Part shown: piece after piece, positions 15,890 to 25,144 of the stretch | Layout of the letters: every line of letters begins with the position of its first letter | Position numbering within the stretch: the first letter of the stretch is position 1 | Assembly (NCBI RefSeq): GCF_000314975.1 | Contig: NZ_BAEN01000041.1 | Span: 62,001-126,000, forward strand | Source of the DNA: Aliiglaciecola lipolytica E3 | GTDB lineage: Bacteria > Pseudomonadota > Gammaproteobacteria > Enterobacterales > Alteromonadaceae | Direction of reading: 5' to 3' | Length of the DNA: 64,000 bases | Program-made: the position numbers and the translations under genes | The notes under the pieces: generated by a model | Database searches by the model: none | The model's input: the letters and a program-made list of their open reading frames with translations, nothing else | Told to the model about the DNA's origin: nothing

Positions 15890-18073
15890 TTACACTGAGG
15901 TGGGGTTTGCAATGAGCCACTTTTCATAATTTCTCTTGAGAGTTTGAAAACGTTCTTCACTTTCTAACACCTTGTATTGCGGCATAATAGAGATAGCCGA
16001 ATAGCAGCAAGGCCCGTAAATATCTGTTAATTTTTCAAGATAAGTCAATGCGCCATCCAACTCTTGGCAATCTACAAAGGCTGTTGCGATTGCATGATAA
16101 TGGTACAGCGCACCAAATTTATCAGGTTTTGCATTTAGCATGAATTGTTCAACCGCATCACGCACTCCCTGAATATCTCCTAACAGTCCTGGAAGCGTTA
16201 CGGGGTAGTAGGGGGTTTCACCGATCCAGCCGCCGGGGTATGCAATTTCAGTCGCGTCTATCCGTTGCTTTATCTCCTGCAATAATCGTTGGGCTTTTTC
16301 ATTTTCACCAGTTAATTTGCAAGCAATTGCCTGGTATAGTTGATAAGTCTCAGGGAACATAGGCGTGGCTTGATGAGCTTCTGGCCAAGTGGAAAGCGCG
16401 TAATTTATCTTTTGAGCATCACCTGTATTAAAGGCATGAAATGCGCGTCGATAAAAATACACAAAGTCTTCATCGTTAACTTCGATACAAGCACCATCAA
16501 ATGCTTTATTTGCTTGCCCGGCAAGATGATAAACATCGCCTAATACAATCGCGGTGAAATTAGCTGCAGGCGCTAATCTTTGTACATGTTGTAACATTTC
16601 GTAAGCTTGCTTAAATTTTCCAATAGCTGCATACGTTTCTGCAAGCTCCATGGGGAGATCTATCAGCATCGGATCGAGCCTAATCGCATTATTTAATGCC
16701 GTAATCGACTCTCTAAATCGTCCGTTACGACGTATAACGTAGCTTTTGCATGCTAAAGCTTCAGTATTTTGTGGAGCTAATTTCAATATTTTATTGAGTA
16801 CGGATTCGGCTTTGAGTAAATCCAGCTTTCCCCAATAATAGTAATATGCTTGTGCCAACAAACTTTCAATAGAATCAGGTGCTAAAATATTAGCTCTTTC
16901 AACGGACAACTTCGCTTTTTCTACCCACTTATAATCCCATCCAAAAAACCAAAATAACGTTAAATAAGCGCGCGCTTTATTTGCATGTGGTTCAGCAAAG
17001 TCAGGATCTTCAGCAATCGCTTTATCAAATTCAATAATGGCAGCATGAAAATCCTGTTTTCCTGCGGCTTCAGAGCGCATTTTTTGTTTTCCACGCAAAT
17101 ATGCATCATAGGCAGTAAGGTTATTGGTTGGTGCGTTTGCACTGAGTAACTTTTCATCTTCAGGCGAAAGGGCAGCGTGCAATGACTCTGCAATTTCACG
17201 CGTAATATCACTCTGTATATCGAAGATATTTTCCGGCGTTAGTTCACAATCATAGGTGTCAGCCCAAATATGAATATCCGATTTACCATCAATTAATTGG
17301 ACATTAATTCTAACTCTTTGACCTGCACGTTGAACCGCTCCCTCCAAAATAACTGCCGCTCCTAACTGAGTGGCAATTTCAGGAATACTCAGAGTGGCAT
17401 TCTTATAGCCCATTACTGACGTTCTAGAAATGACCTGAATGGATGCTAATTTTGAAATCTGGGTTAATAGTTCATCATGAACACCATCTGCAAAAAAGGC
17501 ATCATCCGCTTGTGGGCTACGGTTGGTAAAAGGCAAAACAGCCACGATTTTGTTGGTGTTTATATCTTGTAATTGAGTATCTTTGAAAACTGATTCATCC
17601 TGCCACCCATGCACATTTTGGGTCATAGTTTTTGATGTTAAAGGTGACTGCTTTTGCTCGGGAGTTTCATCTGCAGGTGAAGAACGCTGTAAACGGGTAG
17701 ATATTGCTTTTATAAGTTCTTTAAATATCGCCTCATTTTGTTGACCCTGCCAATTAGTTAAATCGACACAATGAAACTGACGGAATCCAATAGGGGGGCG
17801 AGAGCCATCTAAAGATAGTGAAATTAACGAGCCCGAATCAGCCGCAATAGCAGCCTCATCTCTTACCCAACGCGACTTTGCACCTGCTTCTGACCAACTA
17901 ACGATTACCGCCTTAGCAGATATCAACTCGCGCTCAATATCATCAGCAAAGTTATCTCCACCGAGTAATTCTCGATCCCACCATACCGAAAACCCTTGAG
18001 CTTCAAGCGCTTCTGACAAAACCTTAATTGCCGGTTGATCACGCCTAGCATAGGAAATGAATAGATCTGCCAA
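15890..18073 (-). CDS. TIR domain / FlgO-TolB-like / TPR protein (TTG start)
   Basis: This 727-residue soluble protein has three parts. Residues 1-130 are a TIR domain: DLFISYARRD at the start, FSVWWDRELLGGDNF in the BB-loop region, and WVRDEAAIA with E73 at the position of the catalytic glutamate of TIR NADases such as SARM1. Residues 174-300 (IVAVLPFTNRSP, FADGVHDELLTQIS, GAAVILEGAVQRAG) form the FlgO/TolB-N-like domain often linked to adenylate cyclases and TPR proteins. Residues about 310-720 are tetratricopeptide repeats. No membrane helix is visible. Translation starts at TTG with GGAG eight bases upstream. No second effector gene is adjacent, so defence, signalling or stress roles all remain possible. 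NADase activity is inferred only. Confidence 0.85.
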   Translation of the reverse strand: MADLFISYARRDQPAIKVLSEALEAQGFSVWWDRELLGGDNFADDIERELISAKAVIVSWSEAGAKSRWVRDEAAIAADSGSLISLSLDGSRPPIGFRQFHCVDLTNWQGQQNEAIFKELIKAISTRLQRSSPADETPEQKQSPLTSKTMTQNVHGWQDESVFKDTQLQDINTNKIVAVLPFTNRSPQADDAFFADGVHDELLTQISKLASIQVISRTSVMGYKNATLSIPEIATQLGAAVILEGAVQRAGQRVRINVQLIDGKSDIHIWADTYDCELTPENIFDIQSDITREIAESLHAALSPEDEKLLSANAPTNNLTAYDAYLRGKQKMRSEAAGKQDFHAAIIEFDKAIAEDPDFAEPHANKARAYLTLFWFFGWDYKWVEKAKLSVERANILAPDSIESLLAQAYYYYWGKLDLLKAESVLNKILKLAPQNTEALACKSYVIRRNGRFRESITALNNAIRLDPMLIDLPMELAETYAAIGKFKQAYEMLQHVQRLAPAANFTAIVLGDVYHLAGQANKAFDGACIEVNDEDFVYFYRRAFHAFNTGDAQKINYALSTWPEAHQATPMFPETYQLYQAIACKLTGENEKAQRLLQEIKQRIDATEIAYPGGWIGETPYYPVTLPGLLGDIQGVRDAVEQFMLNAKPDKFGALYHYHAIATAFVDCQELDGALTYLEKLTDIYGPCCYSAISIMPQYKVLESEERFQTLKRNYEKWLIANPTSV

Positions 18074-18129
18074 GTTGACACTCCATGCAGTTTGGCTAGT
18101 AAGTTGTTAGCTCATTGAATAAAAAGGAT

Positions 18130-18135
18130 ATCATA
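18130..18135 (-). promoter_or_regulatory. Candidate -10 element of the TIR gene
   Basis: TATGAT on the minus strand, about 57 bases upstream of the TTG start. No convincing -35 hexamer is present; the palindrome at 18148-18175 occupies that position. Confidence 0.4.
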
Positions 18136-18147
18136 AAGTACACTAAC

Positions 18148-18175
18148 TGATGTTATTTTGTACAAATTAACATCA
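18148..18175. promoter_or_regulatory. 28-base near-perfect palindrome upstream of the TIR gene
   Basis: The outer arms TGATGTTA (18148-18155) and TAACATCA (18168-18175) are perfectly complementary, and the centre TTGTACAA (18158-18165) is itself a perfect palindrome; only one symmetric pair of positions breaks the dyad. Its centre lies about 38 bases upstream of the likely transcription start, where a class II activator or a repressor would bind. No known regulator family was matched. Confidence 0.6.
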
Positions 18176-18215
18176 TTTCTTAATTTGTTTTTCTGTAAGG
18201 TTCAGTTTTGTTTTC

Positions 18216-18295
18216 TTTAGTTGTAATTCTTTTTTATACAACTAGGACTCAATTTCTTTTTAAGTTAATTTCCAATTAGTCCTATACAAACTAAA
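18216..18295. repeat. Nested and alternative inverted repeats
   Basis: TTTAGTTGTA (18216-18225) can pair locally with TACAACT (18237-18243), or with TACAAACTAAA (18285-18295, one bulged base). TAGGACT (18243-18249) pairs with AGTCCTA (18278-18284) inside the larger arm. The arrangement could give two alternative folds in RNA, or be a compound binding site. It is in an AT-rich gap, where chance pairing is common. Confidence 0.35.
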
Positions 18296-18803
18296 AACCT
18301 CTTTTTTAAAACATTATGTAATTTAATCGCACATTAATTTTTAATCGTAAAAATAGGGCATGTCAGTCTTTAGTTCAATTTCTATTAAGCTACAAAACAA
18401 TTTAAATAATCGGAAGAGTTTGCAACAACAGCCACATGACAATGGCATATTATTACAATTTACTTAATTTAACATAATATACATTATACGAATTTTATTA
18501 TTGAGGTGGACAGGAGCCTTATTGGGCGCTATTGATAATAAATTGGCTTTCAAACGCGTTTGTGTGCGTTTATTTTATGAATATTGCGTATCTACAGTCT
18601 CAGAATTTGCGTACGGCGACGTTACTTTCTATTTTCTTTACTCCACAAAACACTTGCTTGTGTCTTTGTGCCAAACATATTTATTTGCAGGTTTTTAGAT
18701 TTTAAATTGTGCGGGTTCTTTGAGAACCATAATGGCAAGTTTGAATAAAGCTGTTACTGGTGTATGTAGAATTGGTTTGATGTTCAGTGATAAATTAAAA
18801 TTA
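18296..18803. other. Gene-free stretch upstream of csbD terminator
   Basis: About 500 bases without a supported gene. A plus-strand frame at 18501-18698 starts with TTG and encodes a 65-residue sequence with no recognisable family. Bases 18500-18730 look less AT-rich than the flanks, and GGTTCT (18714-18719) pairs with AGAACC (18723-18728). This could be a decayed gene or an unrecognised RNA; nothing decisive is seen. Confidence 0.4.
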
Positions 18804-18830
18804 ATGTGGCCGAGCTTTTGTCGGCCACAT
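18804..18830 (-). terminator. Terminator of csbD-like gene
   Basis: A perfect ten-base-pair stem (18804-18813 with 18821-18830), seven-base loop, then TTAATTTTAATTT on the minus strand, ten bases after the CsbD-family stop. Confidence 0.8.
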
Positions 18831-18840
18831 CATGTTCGTT

Positions 18841-19035
18841 TTAACTGTTGAAAAAATCATCGACTTGTTTTTCAGCTTCTTCTTTGCTTTTACCATAAGA
18901 TTTTTGGATTTTACCAACTAATTCCTTACGGCTACCTTCCATTTGGTCCAATTCGTCATCGGTTAATTTACCCCAGTTTTTTTGAATCTTGCCTTTAAGC
19001 TGCTTCCAGTTACCTTTAATTTGGTCATCGTTCAT
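18841..19035 (-). CDS. CsbD-family stress protein
   Basis: This 64-residue protein matches the CsbD/YjbJ pattern: DDQIKGNWKQLKGKIQKNWGKLTDDEL followed by a second helix pair with GKIQKSYGKSKEEAEKQV. Members are small, abundant, general-stress-induced proteins of unknown mechanism. A GGAG ribosome-binding site lies seven bases before the ATG. It is monocistronic with its own terminator. Confidence 0.92.
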   Translation of the reverse strand: MNDDQIKGNWKQLKGKIQKNWGKLTDDELDQMEGSRKELVGKIQKSYGKSKEEAEKQVDDFFNS

Positions 19036-19372
19036 AATATTTCTCCAGTTGTTTAGGATTGAAAAATATAATTCTGCATTGCATGTTGCATCTCTATAAA
19101 CGCAAAGAACGGACCAATAAGCATTAACTTATACATTTAACTTTCAATAAGAAGCAAACATAGTTGATTTTAAAGGAGTATTTTTTTCCACCAAATGGCT
19201 TCCTTGCATAATTCGGTTTCAACGAGTAGGAATTCTTGCTTAACTAATTGAAATAATTACACGGGTTATATGACGAATTTGCAGAGTTAGTCATTGTACG
19301 CAAAGTTGCTCCTAGGTTATGCGTTACCGTGAAATCAATGATCTCACCACGGTTAAAGAATGGGAATACTAA
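19036..19372. other. 337-base intergenic region between csbD and the chemoreceptor
   Basis: It holds the csbD-family promoter region (a TATATT near 19055 on the minus strand) and, beside the chemoreceptor end, ACCGTG...CACGGT complementarity around 19326-19355 that may form the 3' hairpin of that message. No gene or known RNA was recognised. Confidence 0.4.
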
Positions 19373-20680
19373 TTATTGGAGTTTATTTACAGCGATGCTA
19401 ACGGATTCCATGCCTTGATTTATCTCTTTAAATATACCATCTACCTGAGAAATAAGATCGACGCCCGTTTTGGCAATACCTTGAGTTTGTTGAATATTCT
19501 TGGAGAGTGCTGTTGATAGTGCGGTATTGTTTTTCACTACCTCAAATATTTCAGACGTTGATTTACTTGTTCTTGCAGCCAGTTGTCTCACCTCATCAGC
19601 AACAACAGCAAAACCTCTACCTTGTTCACCTGCTCTAGCTGCTTCTATGGCTGCATTCAAAGCGAGTAAGTTAGTTTGATCGGCAATAGCGGAAATGGTA
19701 TCCACAATATTACTAATTTTATCTGATTGTTGATTGATCGCAGTAATATCGTTGGCGACAATTTCAACGTTTTCAGTTATTTCATCCATTATAGAAACGG
19801 TTTTCATCAACACGTCCTTTCCTTGTTCAGAGACTTGTTCTGTCTCTATCATTGTTGAATTAACTGCTTCCGATGCATTACTAATATTGGTAATTCGTTG
19901 TGTTACATCTGTTGCGAATTTAACGATTCGTATTAATTTGCCTTGTTCGTTTACTATTGGGTTGTAGCTGGCCTCTAACCACAAAACATTTCCATTAGAA
20001 TCTATACGTTCAAATAAACCTTGGATAAACTGCCCTTTGTTTAATTTCTCCCAAAATTGTTTGTATCCGTAGCTTGAAGATAGCTCTGAGGTACAAAATA
20101 TTTTGTGATGTTTACCTTGAATATCATTAAGTTTATAGCCGGTCGCGGCCAAAAAGTTTTCGTTTGCTTCTAAAATAGTGCCATCTAAATTAAATGATAT
20201 AATCGCTGAGGATCGATTTAACGCTTCTAAAGTTCCCTTTTGAACGTTGGAACTTTCTACATATTCTGTGATGTCTCTTGCTAATTTAACTACTGAAATT
20301 ACTTTGCCAGAATCGTCTAAAATGGCATTGTAACTTGCCTCTAACCATATGGGTTGACCAGACTTAGTATACCGAAGAAATCGGTCGCTGATGGATTGAC
20401 CAGCGGCCAATTGACTCCAAAATGATTTGTACTGGCTGGTTTGCGTGTAAGTGGGATCACAAAAAATTCTATGGTGTTTTCCCTGTATTTCATCAAGTGA
20501 ATAACCAATCGTGTTTAAAAAATTAGTATTTGCATCTAAAATTTCACCGTCGGTTGAAAACTCTATAAATGCAACAGAGTTTTTTAAGCTCTCCAAAATA
20601 TGATGTGACTTATTTTCCGCAAGTTGTTGAGGGGTAGGTGTGTTTTCTACTAGTGCCTTACTTTTAAATAAAAAGCCCAA
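19373..20680 (-). CDS. Soluble double-PAS methyl-accepting chemotaxis protein (BdlA-like)
   Basis: This 435-residue protein has no membrane segment. Two tandem PAS domains (about 25-140 and 150-262; each contains LDANx[11 protein letters not shown], GKHHxIFC and WLEASYNxI...GKxIxxVK) are followed by an MCP signalling domain with the hairpin tip [22 protein letters not shown]. Domain order and length resemble P. aeruginosa BdlA, a cytoplasmic chemoreceptor-like protein controlling biofilm dispersal. The signalling domain ends soon after the hairpin, without a C-terminal receptor-methylation pentapeptide. PAS domains of this group often bind heme or flavin for redox sensing. The similarity to BdlA is architectural. 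Confidence 0.88.
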   Translation of the reverse strand: MGFLFKSKALVENTPTPQQLAENKSHHILESLKNSVAFIEFSTDGEILDANTNFLNTIGYSLDEIQGKHHRIFCDPTYTQTSQYKSFWSQLAAGQSISDRFLRYTKSGQPIWLEASYNAILDDSGKVISVVKLARDITEYVESSNVQKGTLEALNRSSAIISFNLDGTILEANENFLAATGYKLNDIQGKHHKIFCTSELSSSYGYKQFWEKLNKGQFIQGLFERIDSNGNVLWLEASYNPIVNEQGKLIRIVKFATDVTQRITNISNASEAVNSTMIETEQVSEQGKDVLMKTVSIMDEITENVEIVANDITAINQQSDKISNIVDTISAIADQTNLLALNAAIEAARAGEQGRGFAVVADEVRQLAARTSKSTSEIFEVVKNNTALSTALSKNIQQTQGIAKTGVDLISQVDGIFKEINQGMESVSIAVNKLQ

Positions 20681-20917
20681 ACTTGTATACTCCTTAAGTT
20701 AAATGCAATGTTCCTTATCAAACACTAGGTTTGTGGTAAAAATACTACGCCACCTTCAAAAACAAATCAATTTTAGTTGGTAAAATATATGCGTGAGACT
20801 ATTACGTCCCCTACCCTAATTATTTTGGGACTTAGATTATGCAATTAGGATGTTTACTTGGCTGTAAGAGATATCATTAATAATGGGACAGTTGTGATAA
20901 ATAATAGCCTTGAGAAA
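20681..20917. other. Intergenic region upstream of the chemoreceptor gene
   Basis: AT-rich, carrying the promoter region of the chemoreceptor gene. No additional gene, repeat or RNA is apparent. Confidence 0.4.
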
Positions 20918-20944
20918 AAGCGTGATGTTTGACTCATCACGCTT
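20918..20944 (-). terminator. Terminator of DUF4239-like gene
   Basis: A perfect ten-base-pair stem (20918-20927 with 20935-20944) and seven-base loop, followed on the minus strand by a T run. It lies eight bases after the stop codon. Confidence 0.85.
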
Positions 20945-20952
20945 GGTATTAA

Positions 20953-21768
20953 TTATGCGGATTGATACTGTTTAATTTGCACTAGAGTATCGGCTAGAGA
21001 GTCTTGGTTAACCTGAATAATTCCTCGTCTTGGACGGTCTAAGTCGACTACGATGAATACCACTAACACGATTAATCCAGACATCAAAAGTGTCGGAAAA
21101 GCAGGTCTCTTTTTATGAAGTCCACTGGTATAACCCAACATTCCACCTGCGGTAACAAATACGAAGAATAAAAGAAACAGAACTGGTTCAGGAACATGCA
21201 GCCTTAACATGGCAGTTCGCTTATTTTCTACGTATATAATATTTGAGATGGATTGGAAAAATGCATTGGCAACAGCCGGTTTCTCTGAGTTTTCAATGAC
21301 ATTTTGAGCAACCATCGTCAATTGAGATTGCAATTCACTTATTTTAACGTTTAGCGCTCTTCTGCTTATTTCATCAGAAAGATCAATTTCACTGAGTGAA
21401 ATGCGTAATTCAAGGTACTGTTCTAATAGAGTGAGCGTTTCAGTCTTGACGCTGTTTGTTAAAAGACTTGCTTGCATTGCTGCTTTGGCAATTGTGCCGG
21501 CTTCTTCAATTACAATATTACTTCTCGCATCGTATCGTTGCAGAGACATATTGAATGTAAAACCGAGTAATAAGGCTAATAAACCCACAATACCAGCTTG
21601 GATAGCGGCAGTTTGACCTTTAACTTCGTTATTTTCATCTGACGTTTGGAAACGACGGCCGATTAAATAACAAAGCTGATTTACGGCGAGCATACTTAAA
21701 AACAAGCCTATGGCTATTAAGATGCTATTTTTATCGTACATTATTTCGTTGCTCACGGTTATCCTCAT
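20953..21768 (-). CDS. DUF4239 / bestrophin-like membrane protein
   Basis: This 271-residue protein has two N-terminal helices (about 15-35 and 52-72), a long soluble helical middle (about 80-190), and two C-terminal helices (about 196-216 and 225-246). The sequence LLGFTFNMSLQRYDARSNIVIEEAGTIAKA is typical of the DUF4239, bestrophin-like family, proposed to form anion channels. Function in bacteria is not established. An internal ATG (residue 10) may be the true start, giving MYDKNSILIA directly before the first helix. It is monocistronic. Confidence 0.75.
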   Translation of the reverse strand: MRITVSNEIMYDKNSILIAIGLFLSMLAVNQLCYLIGRRFQTSDENNEVKGQTAAIQAGIVGLLALLLGFTFNMSLQRYDARSNIVIEEAGTIAKAAMQASLLTNSVKTETLTLLEQYLELRISLSEIDLSDEISRRALNVKISELQSQLTMVAQNVIENSEKPAVANAFFQSISNIIYVENKRTAMLRLHVPEPVLFLLFFVFVTAGGMLGYTSGLHKKRPAFPTLLMSGLIVLVVFIVVDLDRPRRGIIQVNQDSLADTLVQIKQYQSA

Positions 21769-22004
21769 GTAAAAGGATTTTAAAAGTGCGATAGAATGAA
21801 CGAGATTATTTTGTTGTCAAGAAATTGATTGGCAATTAACGAAAGTCTAATACTGTATAAATAGGGTCTAGCAAACCGACGAAATAAATAAAAATATTGA
21901 AATATATATAATCGTTGATTAATCGGTTATTGCTTTATTTGAGTGGGTTTTAACGTCTAGACTTTGAGCTCATCCGTAAGCTCAATCATAGTGTTGATGA
22001 TAAT

Positions 22005-22811
22005 TTAAGGTTTGTCTTTTAATTTTCTTAACCATATGTTTCGGAAACTGACTAGATTGCCATGATCTTGCAATTGAATAGGTTCACAACCGTGTGCTTG
22101 GTAACTAGGTGCTCCAATCCATTCTGTTTTACCCTGAATTTCAGTATGATTTTGAACGACGACACCATTGTGGATCACAGTTACATAACCAGGTGATGTT
22201 AGCGCGTCCTTATCAAACCTAGGGGCTTTAAAAATAATATCGTAAACTTGCCACTCTCCTGGCGGACGCATTGCATTAACCAATGGAATTGTTTGTTTAT
22301 ATACACTACCGGCCTGACCATTGGGATAGGTTAGGTTATCAAATGAATCTAAAATCTGAACTTCGTAGCGCTGTTGTAAAAATACGCCACTATTATTTCG
22401 TTGTTGTCCTTCCATACCGTCAACTTCGGTAGGTGTTTTCCATTCTAAATGGAGCTGAATATCACAAAAACCATCTTTTGTTTTAATATCCCCTGCCCCA
22501 GGCTTAACGGTTAAAACGTTACCAGAAATCGGCCAAGATGCTTCGCTCCCATCCAAAGACAGCCACTGAGATAGGTCATTGCCATCGAACAATATTATTG
22601 CATCCGAAGGCGGTTGAAGGGGCGGTGCCGATACAACCGTGGGTACTGGCTCCCAAACTTCCGTTTTTTCTGCTTCTTGCCAAGGTTCTAACTCTGATTT
22701 TTTTGCATTGACGGCGTTACCAGTCAAAAAGGTTCCGGCTACAGAGAGCAATATTAAACGTCCAATGCGCCCACGATTATAACGAACTGAAATGGGTGTT
22801 ATCTTGCCCAT
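22005..22811 (-). CDS. DUF1080 3-keto-disaccharide/glycoside hydrolase, exported
   Basis: This 268-residue protein has an N-terminal export signal (hydrophobic stretch about 17-34, cleavage probably after AVNA) and a jelly-roll DUF1080 domain: DAIILFDGNDLSQWLSLDG, the NNSGVFLQQRYEVQILDS core, GQAGSVYKQ, and WQVYDIIFKAPRFD. DUF1080 enzymes cleave 3-keto-glycosides produced by glycoside 3-dehydrogenases. The start overlaps the end of the small-subunit gene by 13 bases, strongly coupling it to the dehydrogenase upstream. Last gene of the cluster. Confidence 0.85.
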   Translation of the reverse strand: MGKITPISVRYNRGRIGRLILLSVAGTFLTGNAVNAKKSELEPWQEAEKTEVWEPVPTVVSAPPLQPPSDAIILFDGNDLSQWLSLDGSEASWPISGNVLTVKPGAGDIKTKDGFCDIQLHLEWKTPTEVDGMEGQQRNNSGVFLQQRYEVQILDSFDNLTYPNGQAGSVYKQTIPLVNAMRPPGEWQVYDIIFKAPRFDKDALTSPGYVTVIHNGVVVQNHTEIQGKTEWIGAPSYQAHGCEPIQLQDHGNLVSFRNIWLRKLKDKP

Positions 22812-23380
22812 GCTTTGTCTCCTTTTTTATAAGCTAAATCACCGTTGTATGAACCCGGAATGGCAACATGCCTTAATACTTGCGTAGCGCCTATCTCAGA
22901 ACTAAAAAACGTGAAAAGCACAAGTTGTTTGAGCATAGTAAAATAGTGCACAGGAACTGTTTTGTTTTTAAGTTCTTGTCTAAATTTTTTATTATATTGA
23001 TTCGCTTCGGCGTCTTTTGCAGTAAGCAATTCTGTTTGTTGTACATTTGATAGCAATAAAAATGGATTATTGTAGGTTGATTGCGCCTTATTATCGATAA
23101 CAAGCAAACCTTGTTTAAATATTTTTTGTTCATCAGTTGTATAACAATCAGAAATGATAATCGCGATCATCAATCCAACGTTTGCTTGTTTAGCTCCCGG
23201 CGTATCTGTTTTAGGTATAATTGTTTCGCCTAATTGATTTAAAAATGTTACGTCATCTTTATCAAATATGGTGTCTGATAAAGTAACGTTGGGACGCATA
23301 TCGTATGCGAGTACCTGACTACCAATAAAAGCGCTACCCGTAGCGGCAACGATCATCTTTAGTAATTCTCTGCGTTCCAT
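22799..23380 (-). CDS. Gluconate 2-dehydrogenase subunit 3-like protein with Tat signal
   Basis: This 193-residue protein begins MERRELLKMIVAATGSAFIG, a twin-arginine-type signal, followed by the subunit 3 domain: DVTFLNQLGETIIPKTDTPGAKQANVG. These subunits carry the Tat signal for a GMC flavoprotein that has none and export it as a folded heterodimer. The ATG shares one base with the stop of the GMC gene (TAATG). No cytochrome c subunit gene is adjacent. Confidence 0.87.
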   Translation of the reverse strand: MERRELLKMIVAATGSAFIGSQVLAYDMRPNVTLSDTIFDKDDVTFLNQLGETIIPKTDTPGAKQANVGLMIAIIISDCYTTDEQKIFKQGLLVIDNKAQSTYNNPFLLLSNVQQTELLTAKDAEANQYNKKFRQELKNKTVPVHYFTMLKQLVLFTFFSSEIGATQVLRHVAIPGSYNGDLAYKKGDKAWAR

Positions 23381-25065
23381 TAGAGGTTCCCCTTTTTCAA
23401 TTCTTCGACGGCAAAATCAGCTGCTCTTGCAGTTAATGCCATATAAGTTAGAGAAGGGTTAACACAAGACGCTGAAGTCATACAGGCACCATCAGTAACG
23501 AAGACATTTAGTGCATCCCAAACTTGATTGTGGCTGTTCAAGACAGATGTTTTTGGATCCCTGCCCATTCGCGCAGTCCCCATCTCATGAATGCCCATTC
23601 CTGGCGCGTATCCGGAATCAAAACCCTGTACATTTTTCAGTTTAGCGGCGTCAAAAAAATCCATTGCATCTTGCTGCATATCTTTACGCATACGATACTC
23701 ATTTTCTTTCATTTCGACATCCATTGCTAAAACCGGTAAACCCCACTTATCTTTTACTTCATGATTCAAGTAAATTCGATTGCTATGGTCGGGTAACATT
23801 TCGCCAAACGCCGTCATGCCAATTCGCCAAATGCCAGGTTCACTTATCTGATCTTTTAATGCAGCGCCTATTCCCATTTCAGCGACGTCACGTCCCCAGC
23901 CTTGTCTGCTAGCGCCACCTTGATAGCCAAAGCCTCTTACATAATCACGCTTATCTGCTCCCCAATTTCTAAAACGAGGCACGTAAAAACCACTGGGCCG
24001 TCTGCCGTAATAATATTTGTCATCAAAGCCCTCAACTTCTGCTGAAGCACCAGTTCTGAAATGATGATCCATAACATTGTGGCCTAGTTCACCACTACTG
24101 CTTCCAAGACCACCTTCCCAAACATCAGTTGCAGAATTCATGAGCAACCATGCTGAGTTAAGTGCTGAAGCGTTTACAAATACGATTTTACTTTTGTACT
24201 CAATGGTTTGATTTGTTTCAGCATCAATTATCATTACACCTGAGGCGCGACGTTTATCTTTGTCGTAAATAATTTCTTTAACGATTGAAAACGGACGTAG
24301 GGTTAAATTTCCTGTTTTCATTGCAGCGGGTAACGTTGAAGATTGAGTACTAAAATAGGCCCCAAAAGGGCAGCCGTACCAACATTTGTTACGATATTGA
24401 CATCCAGCCCTGCCCTCCGCTGGTTTGGCTTCTGTCATATTTGCCGTTCTACCGGGTATTAGATGACGTGCACCTTTAAATGCCGTTTTTATTCGTTTAG
24501 CTACTTCCTTTTCTACGCAATTTAGCTCCATAGCGGGTTGGTAAATACCATCTGGTAAAACATCCAAACCGTCGCGGTTACCACTTATTCCTGCAAACTT
24601 TTCAACGTAATCGTACCAAGGAGCAACGTCTTCGTAACGAATTGGCCAATCAACTGCGATGCCTTCTTTTTGGTTCGCTTCAAAGTCTTCCTTATTTAGT
24701 CGGTAACTTTGTCTGCCCCATAACAAAGATCGTCCACCAACATGATAACCCCGAAACCAATCAAACCGTTTATCTTCTGTATATGGCGATTCTTTTTCAT
24801 TTGCCCACATACCAAAAGTTGATTCATTTAGAGGATAGTCACGTCGAAGTACGGGGTAGTCTTGCTTCATATCTTGAGTTGCAAGATCTCGGTGAGGATA
24901 GTCCCATACTTCTTTATGAGCATTTTTGTAATCTTTAATGTGTTCAATGTTTTTACCACGCTCTAACATCAACACTTTTAAGCCTTTTTCACACAACTCC
25001 TTAGCGGCCCAACCACCACTAATGCCAGATCCAACTACAATTGCATCATATTCATTTGTCTTCAT
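23380..25065 (-). CDS. GMC-family oxidoreductase, probable sugar 3-dehydrogenase
   Basis: The 561-residue flavoprotein has the FAD dinucleotide motif VVGSGISGGWAAKEL at 11-25, ERGKN as the adenosine-ribose acidic site, and the C-terminal GMC signature region GIHEMGTARMGRDP followed by NVFVTDGACMTSASCVNPSLT. A cysteine-rich CQYRNKCWYGCPFGAYF segment (about 222-240) is characteristic of the gluconate/2-keto-gluconate and glucoside 3-dehydrogenase branch and may bind an iron-sulfur cluster. It lacks its own signal peptide; export with the Tat-tagged small subunit encoded next is the expected mode. Together with the DUF1080 hydrolase it suggests oxidation of a glycoside at C3. Confidence 0.88.
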   Translation of the reverse strand: MKTNEYDAIVVGSGISGGWAAKELCEKGLKVLMLERGKNIEHIKDYKNAHKEVWDYPHRDLATQDMKQDYPVLRRDYPLNESTFGMWANEKESPYTEDKRFDWFRGYHVGGRSLLWGRQSYRLNKEDFEANQKEGIAVDWPIRYEDVAPWYDYVEKFAGISGNRDGLDVLPDGIYQPAMELNCVEKEVAKRIKTAFKGARHLIPGRTANMTEAKPAEGRAGCQYRNKCWYGCPFGAYFSTQSSTLPAAMKTGNLTLRPFSIVKEIIYDKDKRRASGVMIIDAETNQTIEYKSKIVFVNASALNSAWLLMNSATDVWEGGLGSSSGELGHNVMDHHFRTGASAEVEGFDDKYYYGRRPSGFYVPRFRNWGADKRDYVRGFGYQGGASRQGWGRDVAEMGIGAALKDQISEPGIWRIGMTAFGEMLPDHSNRIYLNHEVKDKWGLPVLAMDVEMKENEYRMRKDMQQDAMDFFDAAKLKNVQGFDSGYAPGMGIHEMGTARMGRDPKTSVLNSHNQVWDALNVFVTDGACMTSASCVNPSLTYMALTARAADFAVEELKKGNL

Positions 25066-25144
25066 ATTTAACCCTTTCTAACTTTGCTGCGCCTAAGCAA
25101 TTAAGTTAAGCGCCGCCAGTTTCAACTAATCTAAAACCGTAAAC

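Noticed and set aside
18501-18698. Plus-strand frame of 65 codons in the long intergenic region
   Set aside because: Starts with TTG, shows no recognisable domain, and its codon pattern does not resemble neighbouring genes; retained only as part of the unexplained region.
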